Part shown: in pieces, positions 14,027 through 23,194 of the stretch
Numbering within the stretch: position 1 is the first letter of the stretch
Layout: each line of letters begins with the position of its first letter
DNA from: Caldimicrobium sp.
GTDB taxonomy: Bacteria > Desulfobacterota > Thermodesulfobacteria > Thermodesulfobacteriales > Thermodesulfobacteriaceae
Reading direction: 5' to 3'
Assembly: GCA_025060015.1 (NCBI GenBank)
Contig: JANXDB010000032.1
Location: 1-36,459 of the forward strand
Length of the DNA: 36,459 bases
Notes under the pieces: model-generated
Told to the model about the DNA's origin: nothing
Databases searched by the model: none
The model's input: only the letters and a program-made list of their open reading frames with translations
Made by a program: the position numbers and the translations under genes

Positions 14027-16254
14027 GCCTGTCCCAGAGAGATCCCGCCATCATTTGGAGGCACTTTTTGATTAAAAATCACTGCAAATCCCTCTTTTTC
14101 AAGCAGTGTTTTCACCCCTATCAAAAGGGGTTCGTTCATGAAAACTCCACCAGAGAGGGCGATCCTTGGGATGGATGCACTGATAGCAACACTTCTTATC
14201 ATTTGGGCCAGAGTGTTAATGAATTTTGAGGCCTTCACTTTTTTATCCTCTTTACTCTCCATGATAGTTCTGATTAGAGGTTCCCAGTCTATGACTGAAT
14301 CTCTGGAGTCAAAGGGATAGGTTGTCTTTATCTCCCAATCATAAAGGCTCTCGAGTCTTGAAGCTCCCTCTCCACTATAGGAGTTATAACAACAGATGCC
14401 AAGGAGAGCTGAAACCCCATCAAATAATCTTCCAACGGAGGTGCATTGGGGACTGTTTAGGCCTTTTTTCCACATCTGATATAGTAAGGAAAGCTCCATC
14501 GAGGAGAATTCTCTTATGAAGGGTAGATCAAAGGTTAGGGTTTCTTCCCCATAGATTTCAAAGAGTAGCGATAGAGCAACCCTTCTTGTATCTTTTACAG
14601 CCCTTTCACCTCCCAGAAGTCTGAATTTTCTGAGGCTTGAAATCCTCCTGAAGGAAAGACCCTGAAGAGAGAGAAATTCTCCTCCCCAGATAGTTCCATC
14701 TGTTCCGTATCCTGTTCCATCCCAGGCAATACCCAAAACCTCCTCTGGTTCAAGTTGTTTTTCAGCTAACACAGAGAGAATATGTGCGTGATGATGTTGA
14801 ACCCCTCGCAGGGGAAGTCCCTCTTTCTCTGCCCATTCCCTTGCTAAACGGGTTGAAAGATATGAGGGATGAAGATCGGCAATTAAGAGCTCTGGGGTTA
14901 CGGAATAAAAACGAAGATGATCTTCTACCAGTTTTTTAAATCTCTCTTCAACAGAGGAATTATCTAAGTCACCTACATGAGGACCAAGGATGATCTTTGA
15001 TCCAGTGGCTATGGCAAAGGTGCTTTTCTCCTGTGCCCCAAAAGCCAGGATGGTTTTGGAGGTCTTTTTTCTTAGGAAAATTGTAAGTGGTGAAAAACCT
15101 CTAGAAATCCTCAAAGGCACGTAGAAGGGGCCCATTTTCTTGAAAACGGAGTCATCAAATGGCCTTTGAATGGGCCTATTGTGTATGAGAAAGAGATCTG
15201 CTACAGATTTGAGTTTTTCCAGGGCTTCTCTCTCATCGTAAACTATGGGCTCTTCGGAGAGATTTCCAGAGGTCGCTATGAGAGGGAAGTCTATAATCGA
15301 GAAGATCAGCCTGTGCAAAGGGGTATATGCTAAAAAGATGCCAATAGAGTTTAGTCCACCTGATAGACTCGAGGGTAAGTTAAAGGTAGCCCGAGTTACA
15401 AGAATGGGTGAAGATTGGCCTGTAAGCAGTGTCAAGGCCTCTTCATCTAAGTCAAAATGGACGTAATTTTTTAAGTGTTCGAGATCTCTGAACATGACCG
15501 CTAAGGGTTTCTGAGGACGTTTTTTTCGTAGTCGTAATTTCTCCACTGCCTCATTGCTATCTGCCCTGGTGAGAAGATGAAAACCTGTAAGACCCTTAAG
15601 GGCAATGATAATTCCTTCTCTTAGATATTGGGCTGCAAGAGAGATTGCCTCATGATGCTCCGCAAGTTTTTTTCCTTGCTTATCAAGAAGGATTGCTCTG
15701 GGACCACAAAGGGCACAGGCTATAGGTTCTGCATGAAAACGTCTGTTTAAAGGATTCTCGTATTCTTCCCTACATTGAGGACACATGTTAAAGATCTTCA
15801 TTGTGGTATTTTGCCTTTCATAGGGTAACTTAGTCATGATACTAAAGCGAGGACCACATTGGGTGCAGTTTATGAAAGGATAGAGATATCTTCTGTCTTG
15901 AGGTTCAAAGAGTTCACCCAAACATTCAGGACATATGGCAAGGTCCGGAGTGGGCTCAACGGTGGGCACCCCCTTGTCTTTTCCTCCCACAATCTGGAGT
16001 GTAGAGAAGTTTTGCGGTGCTACCTCTTCAACCTTAATGGTCTCTATCCTTGATATAGTAGGTTTAATTTCAGGTATAGCCTTTAGAAAGGATTCCAGAT
16101 CTTTCCTATCACCCTCCAAAAACAAAAGAACGCCTTGAGAGGTATTGCAGATAAGACCTGTTAACCCCAAGGCTTTGGCATGGCGATAAAGGGCAGGCCT
16201 GAACCCTACACCTTGAACGAGTCCTTTTATCTCTATTTTAAAGGAGGTTTTCAT
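13996..16254 (-). CDS. hypF: Carbamoyltransferase HypF
   Basis: A 752-residue enzyme that makes the carbamoyl-AMP intermediate and passes it to the HypE C-terminal Cys for the cyanide ligands of [NiFe] hydrogenase. Domains in order: acylphosphatase-like (GLVQGVGFRP, about 10-95), two zinc fingers (CPEC...CTQC and CPQC...CALC, about 105-190), YrdC-like (about 200-385, LKGLTGFHLL, KRPQKPLAVM, ATSGNLSEEP), and a Kae1-like carbamoyl domain with HHHAH. Start chosen at ATG 16254; a TTG 12 nt upstream is possible. It overlaps hypA by 17 nt. Confidence 0.97.
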   Translation of the reverse strand: MKTSFKIEIKGLVQGVGFRPALYRHAKALGLTGLICNTSQGVLLFLEGDRKDLESFLKAIPEIKPTISRIETIKVEEVAPQNFSTLQIVGGKDKGVPTVEPTPDLAICPECLGELFEPQDRRYLYPFINCTQCGPRFSIMTKLPYERQNTTMKIFNMCPQCREEYENPLNRRFHAEPIACALCGPRAILLDKQGKKLAEHHEAISLAAQYLREGIIIALKGLTGFHLLTRADSNEAVEKLRLRKKRPQKPLAVMFRDLEHLKNYVHFDLDEEALTLLTGQSSPILVTRATFNLPSSLSGGLNSIGIFLAYTPLHRLIFSIIDFPLIATSGNLSEEPIVYDEREALEKLKSVADLFLIHNRPIQRPFDDSVFKKMGPFYVPLRISRGFSPLTIFLRKKTSKTILAFGAQEKSTFAIATGSKIILGPHVGDLDNSSVEERFKKLVEDHLRFYSVTPELLIADLHPSYLSTRLAREWAEKEGLPLRGVQHHHAHILSVLAEKQLEPEEVLGIAWDGTGYGTDGTIWGGEFLSLQGLSFRRISSLRKFRLLGGERAVKDTRRVALSLLFEIYGEETLTFDLPFIREFSSMELSLLYQMWKKGLNSPQCTSVGRLFDGVSALLGICCYNSYSGEGASRLESLYDWEIKTTYPFDSRDSVIDWEPLIRTIMESKEDKKVKASKFINTLAQMIRSVAISASIPRIALSGGVFMNEPLLIGVKTLLEKEGFAVIFNQKVPPNDGGISLGQAYFGVLSLRE

Positions 16255-16591
16255 CCTCAATTTCAATACTCTTTAGCACTAAGTCTAATCCACCCACGAT
16301 TTTAACCTCAGTACTACCACAGCATGGACAAAGGGTGCCTCTTTGGACATTTGTCTCTGTTGAGCACTTTTCACACCTAATCCTAAGGGGATCTCTCTCA
16401 AGGAGAATCTCTGCCTCAGCAAGAATTGTATCCTCCTTAAAGGTTTCCATGATGTCCTTCAAGTAATTTTCCTCCACTCCAGAGAATTCACCCACTTTAA
16501 GGATAACCCTCTTTACCTTTGGCTTGGGATATCCGGCCAGAGATTCTTCAATATGATGTAACAGACTTAGGAAAAGATAGTATTCGTGCAT
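16238..16591 (-). CDS. hypA: Hydrogenase nickel metallochaperone HypA
   Basis: A 117-residue protein with the invariant N-terminal MHE (nickel site His2, Glu3), a central GEFSGVEENYL segment, and a C-terminal zinc site CEKC...CPCC. HypA delivers nickel to the large subunit with HypB, which is not in the window. It starts right after the hypE stop and overlaps hypF, so hypE-hypA-hypF are translated as one operon. Confidence 0.95.
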   Translation of the reverse strand: MHEYYLFLSLLHHIEESLAGYPKPKVKRVILKVGEFSGVEENYLKDIMETFKEDTILAEAEILLERDPLRIRCEKCSTETNVQRGTLCPCCGSTEVKIVGGLDLVLKSIEIEDENLL

Positions 16592-17599
16592 TTAACAGAT
16601 CCGTGGCAAAAACTCACCATTACTCAATTCCATAAATCTTCGCGTTCCCAAGGAACTTTGAAGGAAAACGCGAGGCTTTGTGGAGCATGAGAGAACTTCG
16701 CCGATGATTTCAGCCTGCTCTCCTAGTGGATGGGATCTAAGAATCTCCAAAGCTTTTCCACTTTCCTTTTCTGGGAGGGCTATGATAACCCTTCCTTCCG
16801 AGGGAAGGTGATAGGGTTCAAAGCCTAATATTTCGCAAAAGGCTCTCACCTGAGGTCTTACAGGGATTTTCTCTTCATATACCAATATCTCTACCTTAGA
16901 GGCTTTAGCCCACTCGTGAAGAACCCCTGCAAGGCCTCCCCTCGTCGGATCCCTCATAGCATGAATCTCAACTTGTGCTTCAAAGAGTGGTGATAGAAGG
17001 GGGAAAAGACAAGCACAGTCACTCTCCAGTGCGACCTCGAAATTGAATCCTTCCCTTTCAGCTAGGATGCAAACCCCATGGTCTCCAACAGGCCCTGAAA
17101 GAATGAGAACATCGCCTGGTCTTAGATTTTTTGCGGAAAGTCCTTGATAAAGGATCTCTCCAATTCCAGAGGTATTTACGATTAGGCCATCTACTGCACC
17201 CTTTGGAATTACCTTTGTGTCTCCAGTCACTATTAAAACCTTGTTTGCCTCGGAGGTCTCCTTGATGCTCTTTAAAATTCTCTCTAAGTCTTTTCGCAAA
17301 AAACCCTCCTCAATGACCAAACTTAGGGAGAGATAGAGGGGTTTGGCTCCCATCACAGTAAGATCATTAAGAGTCCCAATCACAGAAAGTTTGCCAATGT
17401 CTCCTCCTTTGAAGAATAGGGGTTTTACTGTGAAGCTATCGGAGGTAAAGGCAATTAAGGGAGATGATAGGCTGAGCGGTGAAGCATCCTCCAGAGACTC
17501 TAGTATAGGGTTTCCAAGATACCTAAGAATCAGTCTTTCGAGAAAGTTCTGTGTTTCTTCGCCGCCACCACCTACGCCAATGGTCAGTCTCTCCTCCAT
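16592..17599 (-). CDS. hypE: Hydrogenase expression/formation protein HypE
   Basis: A 335-residue PurM/AIR-synthase-like enzyme. It has a GGGGEETQNFLE start, the GDIGKLSVIGTLNDLTVMGA loop, GDTKVIPKG and RDPTRGGLAGVLHEWA motifs, and ends in PRIC. The terminal Cys is carbamoylated by HypF and dehydrated to the thiocyanate that supplies CN- to iron. The family also includes SelD, but the PRIC end and the hyp neighbours settle the call. First gene of the hypEAF run. Confidence 0.97.
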   Translation of the reverse strand: MEERLTIGVGGGGEETQNFLERLILRYLGNPILESLEDASPLSLSSPLIAFTSDSFTVKPLFFKGGDIGKLSVIGTLNDLTVMGAKPLYLSLSLVIEEGFLRKDLERILKSIKETSEANKVLIVTGDTKVIPKGAVDGLIVNTSGIGEILYQGLSAKNLRPGDVLILSGPVGDHGVCILAEREGFNFEVALESDCACLFPLLSPLFEAQVEIHAMRDPTRGGLAGVLHEWAKASKVEILVYEEKIPVRPQVRAFCEILGFEPYHLPSEGRVIIALPEKESGKALEILRSHPLGEQAEIIGEVLSCSTKPRVFLQSSLGTRRFMELSNGEFLPRIC

Positions 17600-17627
17600 C
17601 TATCCACTCCCATTGTTTTTATATAAT

Positions 17628-17705
17628 TTAAATCATAGGCTCTATCATTACAACAACTGTTTGCTTTAAAACTTCTTTTACCACAAATTCAAGGTCATTT
17701 AACAT
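17628..17705 (-). CDS. Possible 25-residue small protein upstream of hypE
   Basis: A minus-strand frame encodes MLNDLEFVVKEVLKQTVVVM then IEPMI. It is amphipathic and protein-like in codon make-up, between the hypE start and the divergent deacetylase gene. No Shine-Dalgarno is evident and the length allows chance. It is listed because the gap otherwise holds only promoter sequence. Confidence 0.2.
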   Translation of the reverse strand: MLNDLEFVVKEVLKQTVVVMIEPMI

Positions 17706-17728
17706 AGTGCTTTTATGCTTTTCAACAA

Positions 17729-18457
17729 ATGCAACTGGCTATCATTGAACTTCACGATGTAAACCCAATTTTCAGCAATGAAGTTGAAAGGGCACTTGAA
17801 CTTTTTTCGCGACATAAATTAGATACCTTTTCACTATTAGTTGTTCCCAATTACCACGGCAGGTCTTCTCTTTTTGAGAAAAAAGCCTTTGTAAATGGCC
17901 TGAAGAGTTTAGAGAAGGCAGAGCTCATCCTGCATGGTTACTCTCACAGGGGGGTTACCCCTTTGACTCAGCGCATCTGGACTTCTGGTGAAGGTGAATT
18001 TGCTACTTTAACAGCAGAGGAGACTATGCTTCGGCTTTGTAAGGCACAGGCAGAGATCTGCGGTACTGGCTTAAAGTGTGAATTCTTCGTTCCTCCTGCT
18101 TGGATTGGCAATCCATATCTTGAAGAGTTCCTGCAATCCCTGGGTTACAAGGGCATTGCCTATAGATTTTACATCAAACTCTTTAATCCCTGTCAGAGGA
18201 TCTTTTCCCCGGTTATCACCTTTAGTAATAGATGGGGATTATCCTACCTTTCATTGCTTTCAGCTAAGGCCCTTTTAGTGCTTTATAAAAGATTCGCCAT
18301 AATTAGATTGGCATTGCATTGTGCTGATTTTAGTGATGGTCGAAAGATCAGTCTTTGGGAAGCAATACTCAGTGATATAAAAAGAAAAAGGAGGATTATA
18401 CACTATGGGGACCTTCTCAGCCAAAGTGGACTTACACTTGCATTCCAGAGCATCTAG
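17729..18457 (+). CDS. DUF2334-type polysaccharide deacetylase-like protein
   Basis: A 242-residue protein that keeps the deacetylase pattern: an N-terminal strand ending in HDV (AIIELHDVNP), the metal/active-site region LILHGYSHRG, FFVPPAWIGN, and a late LALHCADFSDG. These fit DUF2334, a branch of the NodB-like fold. No signal peptide, so cytoplasmic action on a lipid- or nucleotide-linked sugar is more likely than wall deacetylation. Its last 53 nt overlap the PHP-glycosyltransferase gene, so the two are strongly coupled. It is divergent from hypE. Confidence 0.8.
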   Translation: MQLAIIELHDVNPIFSNEVERALELFSRHKLDTFSLLVVPNYHGRSSLFEKKAFVNGLKSLEKAELILHGYSHRGVTPLTQRIWTSGEGEFATLTAEETMLRLCKAQAEICGTGLKCEFFVPPAWIGNPYLEEFLQSLGYKGIAYRFYIKLFNPCQRIFSPVITFSNRWGLSYLSLLSAKALLVLYKRFAIIRLALHCADFSDGRKISLWEAILSDIKRKRRIIHYGDLLSQSGLTLAFQSI

Positions 18458-20627
18458 CCTACAGACGGCTTGGTACAACAGGCTTTTTAACTGTCCAGAA
18501 AGCTTCACAGATCCCAAGGAGATATACAAAAGACTCAAATCAAGAGGAATGTCCTTCATTACCATAACGGATCACGATACCATCGATGGTGTCCTTGAAA
18601 TAGCAGATCAACCCGAGGTTTTTATAAGTTGCGAATATACTGTCTCAGTTCCAGAGGAGCATGCAAAAATTCATGTGTTGGTCTTCGGTTTAGACGAGGG
18701 ACACCACCAGGATCTTTTGAAAATCAGAGATAACCTTTATGACTTTGTCAGTTACCTACGAGACAGAGATCTTGCCTTCTCTCTTGCCCACCCTCTCTAT
18801 TCCGTTGAGGGAACAAAGATTACTAAGAGCTTGGTTGAGAGGATGGTGCTTCTCTTTGATACCTGGGAAGGCATAAATGGAACTAGAGGTGATGGTGTAA
18901 GATATGTTGAGGAGACCATAGCCAGGCATTATGCTGGTTGGGAGATTATATATGACCTTGCTAATAAGTATAACATAGAACCATTGAGGCAAAGAGATAG
19001 AATATCATTCACTGCCGGGTCTGATGACCACGGAGGTTTGGATGTTGGGAGGACATGGACAGCAGTAGATGATGCCAAAACCATAGAGGATTTTCTACAG
19101 GGAATCAAGGAGGGTAGAACAAAAATAGGAACGGAAAGTTTAGGTGAGGAAAGGATCCTTAGAACCCTTTTGAGAATCGCTTTTGAATATGCAAAAAACA
19201 AGAACTATCTGCCAACAGAAGTGGCAACGGTGTTGGACTTCACCTTCAAGAATCCCGATCATGCCCTTGCCTTAGGATTGGTTGAGAGCATTCTTGGAGA
19301 GGATGTATCGGATAGGAGTTTTCGTGAGATTATCAAAAATCTGCCTCAGCTGACTTTAGCAAAGCTCTGGAGAAATTCTTCTCCAAAGAATTTAGGAGAG
19401 GTCTTCCTAGCTCTCCTTGTCCATGCTATAAGTGCCCTTGTAAAGTATGCCCAGAAGAGGGAAGAGGAAAGAATCAAGAGGTTGGCTCAATCTCTTGGAC
19501 TCATCAACGGTAAACCCCCTAAGGTTGCCTACATAGTTGATACCTATCCCTATGTTAATGGGGTTTCTAGAAGTTCGGAAATCATAAGAGAAATAGCCTT
19601 TAAGTACGATTTGCCAGTGTATCTCCTTATCTGTCACTCTGAGAAGATAGAGGCAGAGAGGCTGTTTAGGCTACAACCTCTTTTCGAGATACCCACGCCT
19701 TTCTATGAAGAGATGAAGTTAGGTATTCCAAATCTTATGGAGATGTTGGAGTTACTTGAAAACAAAGGATTCACCCAAATCCACATCGCTACTCCAGGAC
19801 CTCTGGGAATTTTGGGTTTAGTGGCAGGTAAGATCTTAGGTCTTAAAATAACCTCAACTTACCACACCGATCTGCCAACCTACGCCAGAGTTTACACCTT
19901 AGATGAGGAAGTGGAAAACATGGTGTGGAAAGTTATGAAGATGATAACCAATCTCACCGATCGCTTTTTCGTTCCCTCTGACTACTATAGAAATCTCTTG
20001 ATTTCAAAAGGGATTAATCCAGAAAAGCTCAATGTCTTCCGCAGGGGTGTGGATACATCAACCTTCTCACCAAAGTGGAGAGACAGGACCTACTTGAAAT
20101 GGCACTACGGTATAGGTGAAGACTGTCAGGTAGTGTTGTATGTGGGAAGGGTCTCTGAGGAGAAGAATTTAGACACCTTTCTTTACGTGGCTAACAAACT
20201 ACCTAAGACAGCCTTTGTCATTGTGGGAGATGGCCCTTACAGAAAAAATCTAGAGGATAAGGCTCCGGAAAATGTTTATTTCCTTGGGTATAAGGGAGGA
20301 GAGGATCTCTCTAAGATATACGCAAGTGCCGACATTTTTCTCTTTCCCTCGGAGACCGAGACTTATGGTCTTGCGGTTCTTGAAGCTATGGCAAGTGGGT
20401 TACCTGTAGTTGTAAGCAACAAAGGAGCAACCAAAGAGCATGTCATAGATGAGGTCAACGGCTTTATTGCCGAGGATCCAGAGGACTTTTTGTTAAAGAT
20501 TTCACATCTTCTCCATAACAAGGACATGAGAATCAGGATGGGAGAGAGGGCAAGAGAGAGTATTCAGGGCTTAGATTTGATAGAAAGCTATAAAGCATAT
20601 CTCCATGCTATCATGGCACCTGGATAA
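18405..20627 (+). CDS. PHP phosphoesterase domain fused to GT4 glycosyltransferase
   Basis: A 740-residue two-domain protein. The PHP domain (about 1-240) has VDLHLHSRAS, TDHDTIDGV, SLAHPL and GSDDHGG metal-binding motifs. A helical linker follows (about 240-375). The GT4 half (about 378-735) has the N-terminal VNGVSRSSEI loop, STYHTDLPTYA, VLYVGRVSEEKNLDTF and the E-x7-E motif ETETYGLAVLEAMASGLP. The GT-B half suggests NDP-sugar transfer to a lipid or glycan, and the PHP half hydrolysis of a phosphoester, perhaps on the product. Overlap with the DUF2334 gene and 2-nt spacing to the next GT4 gene imply one pathway. Substrate unknown. Confidence 0.88.
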   Translation: MGTFSAKVDLHLHSRASSLQTAWYNRLFNCPESFTDPKEIYKRLKSRGMSFITITDHDTIDGVLEIADQPEVFISCEYTVSVPEEHAKIHVLVFGLDEGHHQDLLKIRDNLYDFVSYLRDRDLAFSLAHPLYSVEGTKITKSLVERMVLLFDTWEGINGTRGDGVRYVEETIARHYAGWEIIYDLANKYNIEPLRQRDRISFTAGSDDHGGLDVGRTWTAVDDAKTIEDFLQGIKEGRTKIGTESLGEERILRTLLRIAFEYAKNKNYLPTEVATVLDFTFKNPDHALALGLVESILGEDVSDRSFREIIKNLPQLTLAKLWRNSSPKNLGEVFLALLVHAISALVKYAQKREEERIKRLAQSLGLINGKPPKVAYIVDTYPYVNGVSRSSEIIREIAFKYDLPVYLLICHSEKIEAERLFRLQPLFEIPTPFYEEMKLGIPNLMEMLELLENKGFTQIHIATPGPLGILGLVAGKILGLKITSTYHTDLPTYARVYTLDEEVENMVWKVMKMITNLTDRFFVPSDYYRNLLISKGINPEKLNVFRRGVDTSTFSPKWRDRTYLKWHYGIGEDCQVVLYVGRVSEEKNLDTFLYVANKLPKTAFVIVGDGPYRKNLEDKAPENVYFLGYKGGEDLSKIYASADIFLFPSETETYGLAVLEAMASGLPVVVSNKGATKEHVIDEVNGFIAEDPEDFLLKISHLLHNKDMRIRMGERARESIQGLDLIESYKAYLHAIMAPG

Positions 20628-20629
20628 CT

Positions 20630-21733
20630 ATGAAAATCATCGACATAACACCATTTTTTCACAGCAAAAGCGGTGGCATTCGAAGATATCTGCTAGAGAA
20701 AACCAAGTTTCTTGCTGATCTCCCTCACATTAAGCACACCATTATCATCCCAGGTGAAAAAGGAAGGATATATAAAGTTAATCAAAGCGTAGTTTACGAA
20801 GTGAGCTCCTTTCCTGTGCCCTTTTCAGGGGGATACAGATATTTCCGTAACTTTAGGGACATTGAAGAGATCCTGATGGAAGAAAAACCTGACATAGTTG
20901 AGTTCGGTGGAATATATCATCTGCTAGATAGATTTAGGACAAATGGCTATCGTAAAGTAGCCTTTTATCACTCGGATGTCAAACTTTATCTATCTCTTCT
21001 TCCACTGCCATGGTACCTCAGAAACGCCATATTGAGAGAATACTTTATTCCAAGGCTGAACAAAGCTGATCTTATCCTCTCACCCTCTCACTGTCATAGC
21101 GCAATACTCAGGAGCTTTGGCTTGGAGAGAGTTAAAACTCTGAACCTCGGTTTAGACACTGCTCTATTTTCTCCCGAAAAAAGAGATCCATTTTTTTGCG
21201 AAAAATTCGGTCTTAGCAAGGACATAGTTAAGCTTCTTTATGTAGGCAGGCTTTCACCGGAGAAAAACATAGACCTTTTACTAAGGATTATTGAAGCTCT
21301 TGATCCTAAAAGATTTCACCTTTTTATCGCTGGCGAGGGACAAGAGAGATTCAAGGTAGAGAAATGCCAGAATAGACTCCCAAATTTGACTTATCTTGGC
21401 TACATTGACAACCAGGAAGAACTTGCCTCACTCTATGCCAGTTGCGACATATTTCTTAGCATCTCCCGTAAAGAAACCTTTGGTTTGTCCTTTTTAGAGG
21501 CTCAGGCCTCAGGTTGTCTGCTAGTATCTCTCGATATGGGGTTAGAGACTCAACCTTTTAAAGACTTCCTAGTAAAGAGTTATGATCTCAGAGAATTCAA
21601 AAAACTCATTGAAAAGGCAGCTCAATCACTTTCCGAGTCTATACGACATAGTGTGAGCTCCTATATTAGATCCCATTTCTCGTGGGAAATCACCTTTAAA
21701 CGTCTTTTGGACTATTACAGATATATATTGTGA
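20630..21733 (+). CDS. GT4-family glycosyltransferase
   Basis: A 367-residue GT-B enzyme without membrane segments. It starts FHSKSGGIRRYLLEK (donor-loop glycines) and continues with YHSDVKLYLS, LSPSHCHSAIL, LLYVGRLSPEKNIDLLLRII and the E-x7-E motif KETFGLSFLEAQASG. It is distinct from but related to the C-terminal half of the preceding fusion and lies 2 nt after it. Likely adds a sugar in the same glycolipid or envelope polysaccharide pathway. No transcription terminator is evident after it; repeats follow. Confidence 0.88.
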   Translation: MKIIDITPFFHSKSGGIRRYLLEKTKFLADLPHIKHTIIIPGEKGRIYKVNQSVVYEVSSFPVPFSGGYRYFRNFRDIEEILMEEKPDIVEFGGIYHLLDRFRTNGYRKVAFYHSDVKLYLSLLPLPWYLRNAILREYFIPRLNKADLILSPSHCHSAILRSFGLERVKTLNLGLDTALFSPEKRDPFFCEKFGLSKDIVKLLYVGRLSPEKNIDLLLRIIEALDPKRFHLFIAGEGQERFKVEKCQNRLPNLTYLGYIDNQEELASLYASCDIFLSISRKETFGLSFLEAQASGCLLVSLDMGLETQPFKDFLVKSYDLREFKKLIEKAAQSLSESIRHSVSSYIRSHFSWEITFKRLLDYYRYIL

Positions 21734-21888
21734 GCAAGGGCGCGTTTCCTAGTTCTGTCTATCCTGAGTTTGACCCTGTTCTAAAAATTAAGTCGAATTG
21801 ATACCTGCATTTTTCTGATTTTTGGTCCATTCAGATTCAATGAGTGTAGTGAGATAAAGGAAGCAGGGTTGACACAAGGGCTATGTGT

Positions 21889-22158
21889 CTTTTATGTTTT
21901 ACTTTTCTCTAACCCCACCTTCTATCAATGATTTCATCAAAGACTTAAAAATGCTGCAAAGACTTGAAGCAGTCAACGATGCCTCCCGGAAGAAAAGGGG
22001 TCGCCTTTAGACTAAAGGTCATCGAATTTCACAACTTCTTTGGCAGCGAAGGCCCAGTCGAAGCTTTTGGTATCTGTGGAGCTACAATCGAGCAGGAGTG
22101 GGAGGGACTTTTGTAGTAAGTTTAAGGCTTGAGAATGTATCACCTTTGGAGTGGATTT
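21889..22158 (+). pseudogene. Dispersed repeat copy B: decayed transposase N-terminus
   Basis: Same orientation as copy A and about 85-90 percent alike by eye. From ATG 21951 the frame meets a stop at CTTTAG because of a +1 shift; in another frame it reads RLKVIEFHNFFG, then VEAFGICGATIEQEWEGLL and a stop. It belongs to the 702-bp gap 21734-22435, which holds no supportable gene. Confidence 0.6.
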
Positions 22159-22235
22159 GTTACAAATTTAACGAGAATTCCCCTCAGTCTAAAATCATAT
22201 GGACTCATACACCTATTTGATAAATGACTATAACC

Positions 22236-22344
22236 ATAGTAGCCTAAAGGCGACCTCTTTCCCTTTGGGAGGCATCCTTGATGGCTTCAAGTCTTTGCAA
22301 CTTTTTTTAAGTCTTTGATGGGAGATGGGGTTTGTGTGAAGTTA
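22236..22344 (-). repeat. Inverted partial repeat copy (5' part only)
   Basis: The reverse complement matches the 5' part of copies A-C (CCCATCTCCCATCAAAGACTT, then GCAAAGACTTGAAGCCATCA and AGGTCGCCTTTAG). Homology stops within the CCTTTAG-A-CTAAAGG palindrome present in the full copies. It faces copy B about 80 bp away. Its flank shares CTGCATAAGTT with the region before copy C, so homology may extend to about 22400. Confidence 0.65.
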
Positions 22345-22435
22345 AACAATTGATTTTCAATTTTAACACATTTTTTCCTCTAAAAAACCTTTAACTTATG
22401 CAGGGGCGAGGGGGAGGAGGGGTATAATCATTCTA

Positions 22436-23194
22436 CTATTGACATGATTTGCACTGTAGACATAGCAGAAACTCCTTATTGCCCTTTGTGCCGAGGATGG
22501 GGCTTTCAATCACCCCCATAGGGGTTAAATTCAACCTCGAGGCAAAATCCCAGAGTTCCTGAACTACTTTAAAATGAAGACTCTGATCCCTTACCACACC
22601 CTTCTTAACCTCCCTTGGAGTTAACTCAAATTGTGGTTTGATTAGAGCTATGATTAGGCCGTTTTTCTTTAAAAGTGGAGGCAATACTGGTAAAATCTTC
22701 TTTAGAGAAATGAAGGAAACATCTACCGTTATTAGATCAAATTTTTCAGGAAAGAGGTCTGGGGTAAGGTATCTGGCGTTTATTCCTTCATAGAGAACAA
22801 CTCTGTGGTCTTCTCTAAGCCTGTAGTGGAGCTGTCCCTTACCCACATCAACAGCATAGACCTTCTTTGCACCATGCAAAAGCAGGCAGTGGGTAAACCC
22901 ACCGGTTGAAGCTCCTACATCTAAACAGACCCAATCTTGTGGCTTTATATCAAAAAGTTTAAGGGCAGCTTCGAGCTTCAGCCCTCCTCTTGATACATAG
23001 GGCATATCCTCTTCCACTTCGATGAGGACTTCCGCTGCCAAAAGTTCTCCAGGTTTTCTTACGGGCTTGTAGGCTTTGCCATCAAGCGAATACAGAACTT
23101 TTCCAGCAAGGATCAGAGCTTGAGCCTTTTCTCTGCTCTCTGCAAGACCCTTTTCTAATAAAAGCTTATCAGCCCTGATCTTCTTAAACTTCAA
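22436..23194 (-). CDS. tlyA: TlyA-family rRNA 2'-O-methyltransferase
   Basis: A 252-residue protein. Residues 1-65 are an S4 RNA-binding domain (IRADKLLLEKGLAESREKAQ). The rest is a FtsJ-like SAM methyltransferase with CLDVGASTGGFTHCLLLHGA (SAM loop), YAVDVGKGQL, LITVDVSFISL and LIKPQFE. TlyA members methylate the 2'-O of a cytidine in 16S and/or 23S rRNA; the old name hemolysin is historical. The gene start overlaps the HDOD gene by 11 nt. Confidence 0.94.
   Translation of the reverse strand: MKFKKIRADKLLLEKGLAESREKAQALILAGKVLYSLDGKAYKPVRKPGELLAAEVLIEVEEDMPYVSRGGLKLEAALKLFDIKPQDWVCLDVGASTGGFTHCLLLHGAKKVYAVDVGKGQLHYRLREDHRVVLYEGINARYLTPDLFPEKFDLITVDVSFISLKKILPVLPPLLKKNGLIIALIKPQFELTPREVKKGVVRDQSLHFKVVQELWDFASRLNLTPMGVIESPILGTKGNKEFLLCLQCKSCQ

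Noticed and set aside
16592-17599. HypE gene as selenophosphate synthetase SelD
   Set aside because: Same fold family, but the PRIC C-terminus and hypA/hypF neighbours identify HypE; the SelD N-terminal Cys/Sec motif is missing.
21734-22435. Hidden gene or CRISPR array in the 702-bp gap
   Set aside because: No frame of useful length and no regularly spaced repeats; the repeats there belong to the dispersed element.
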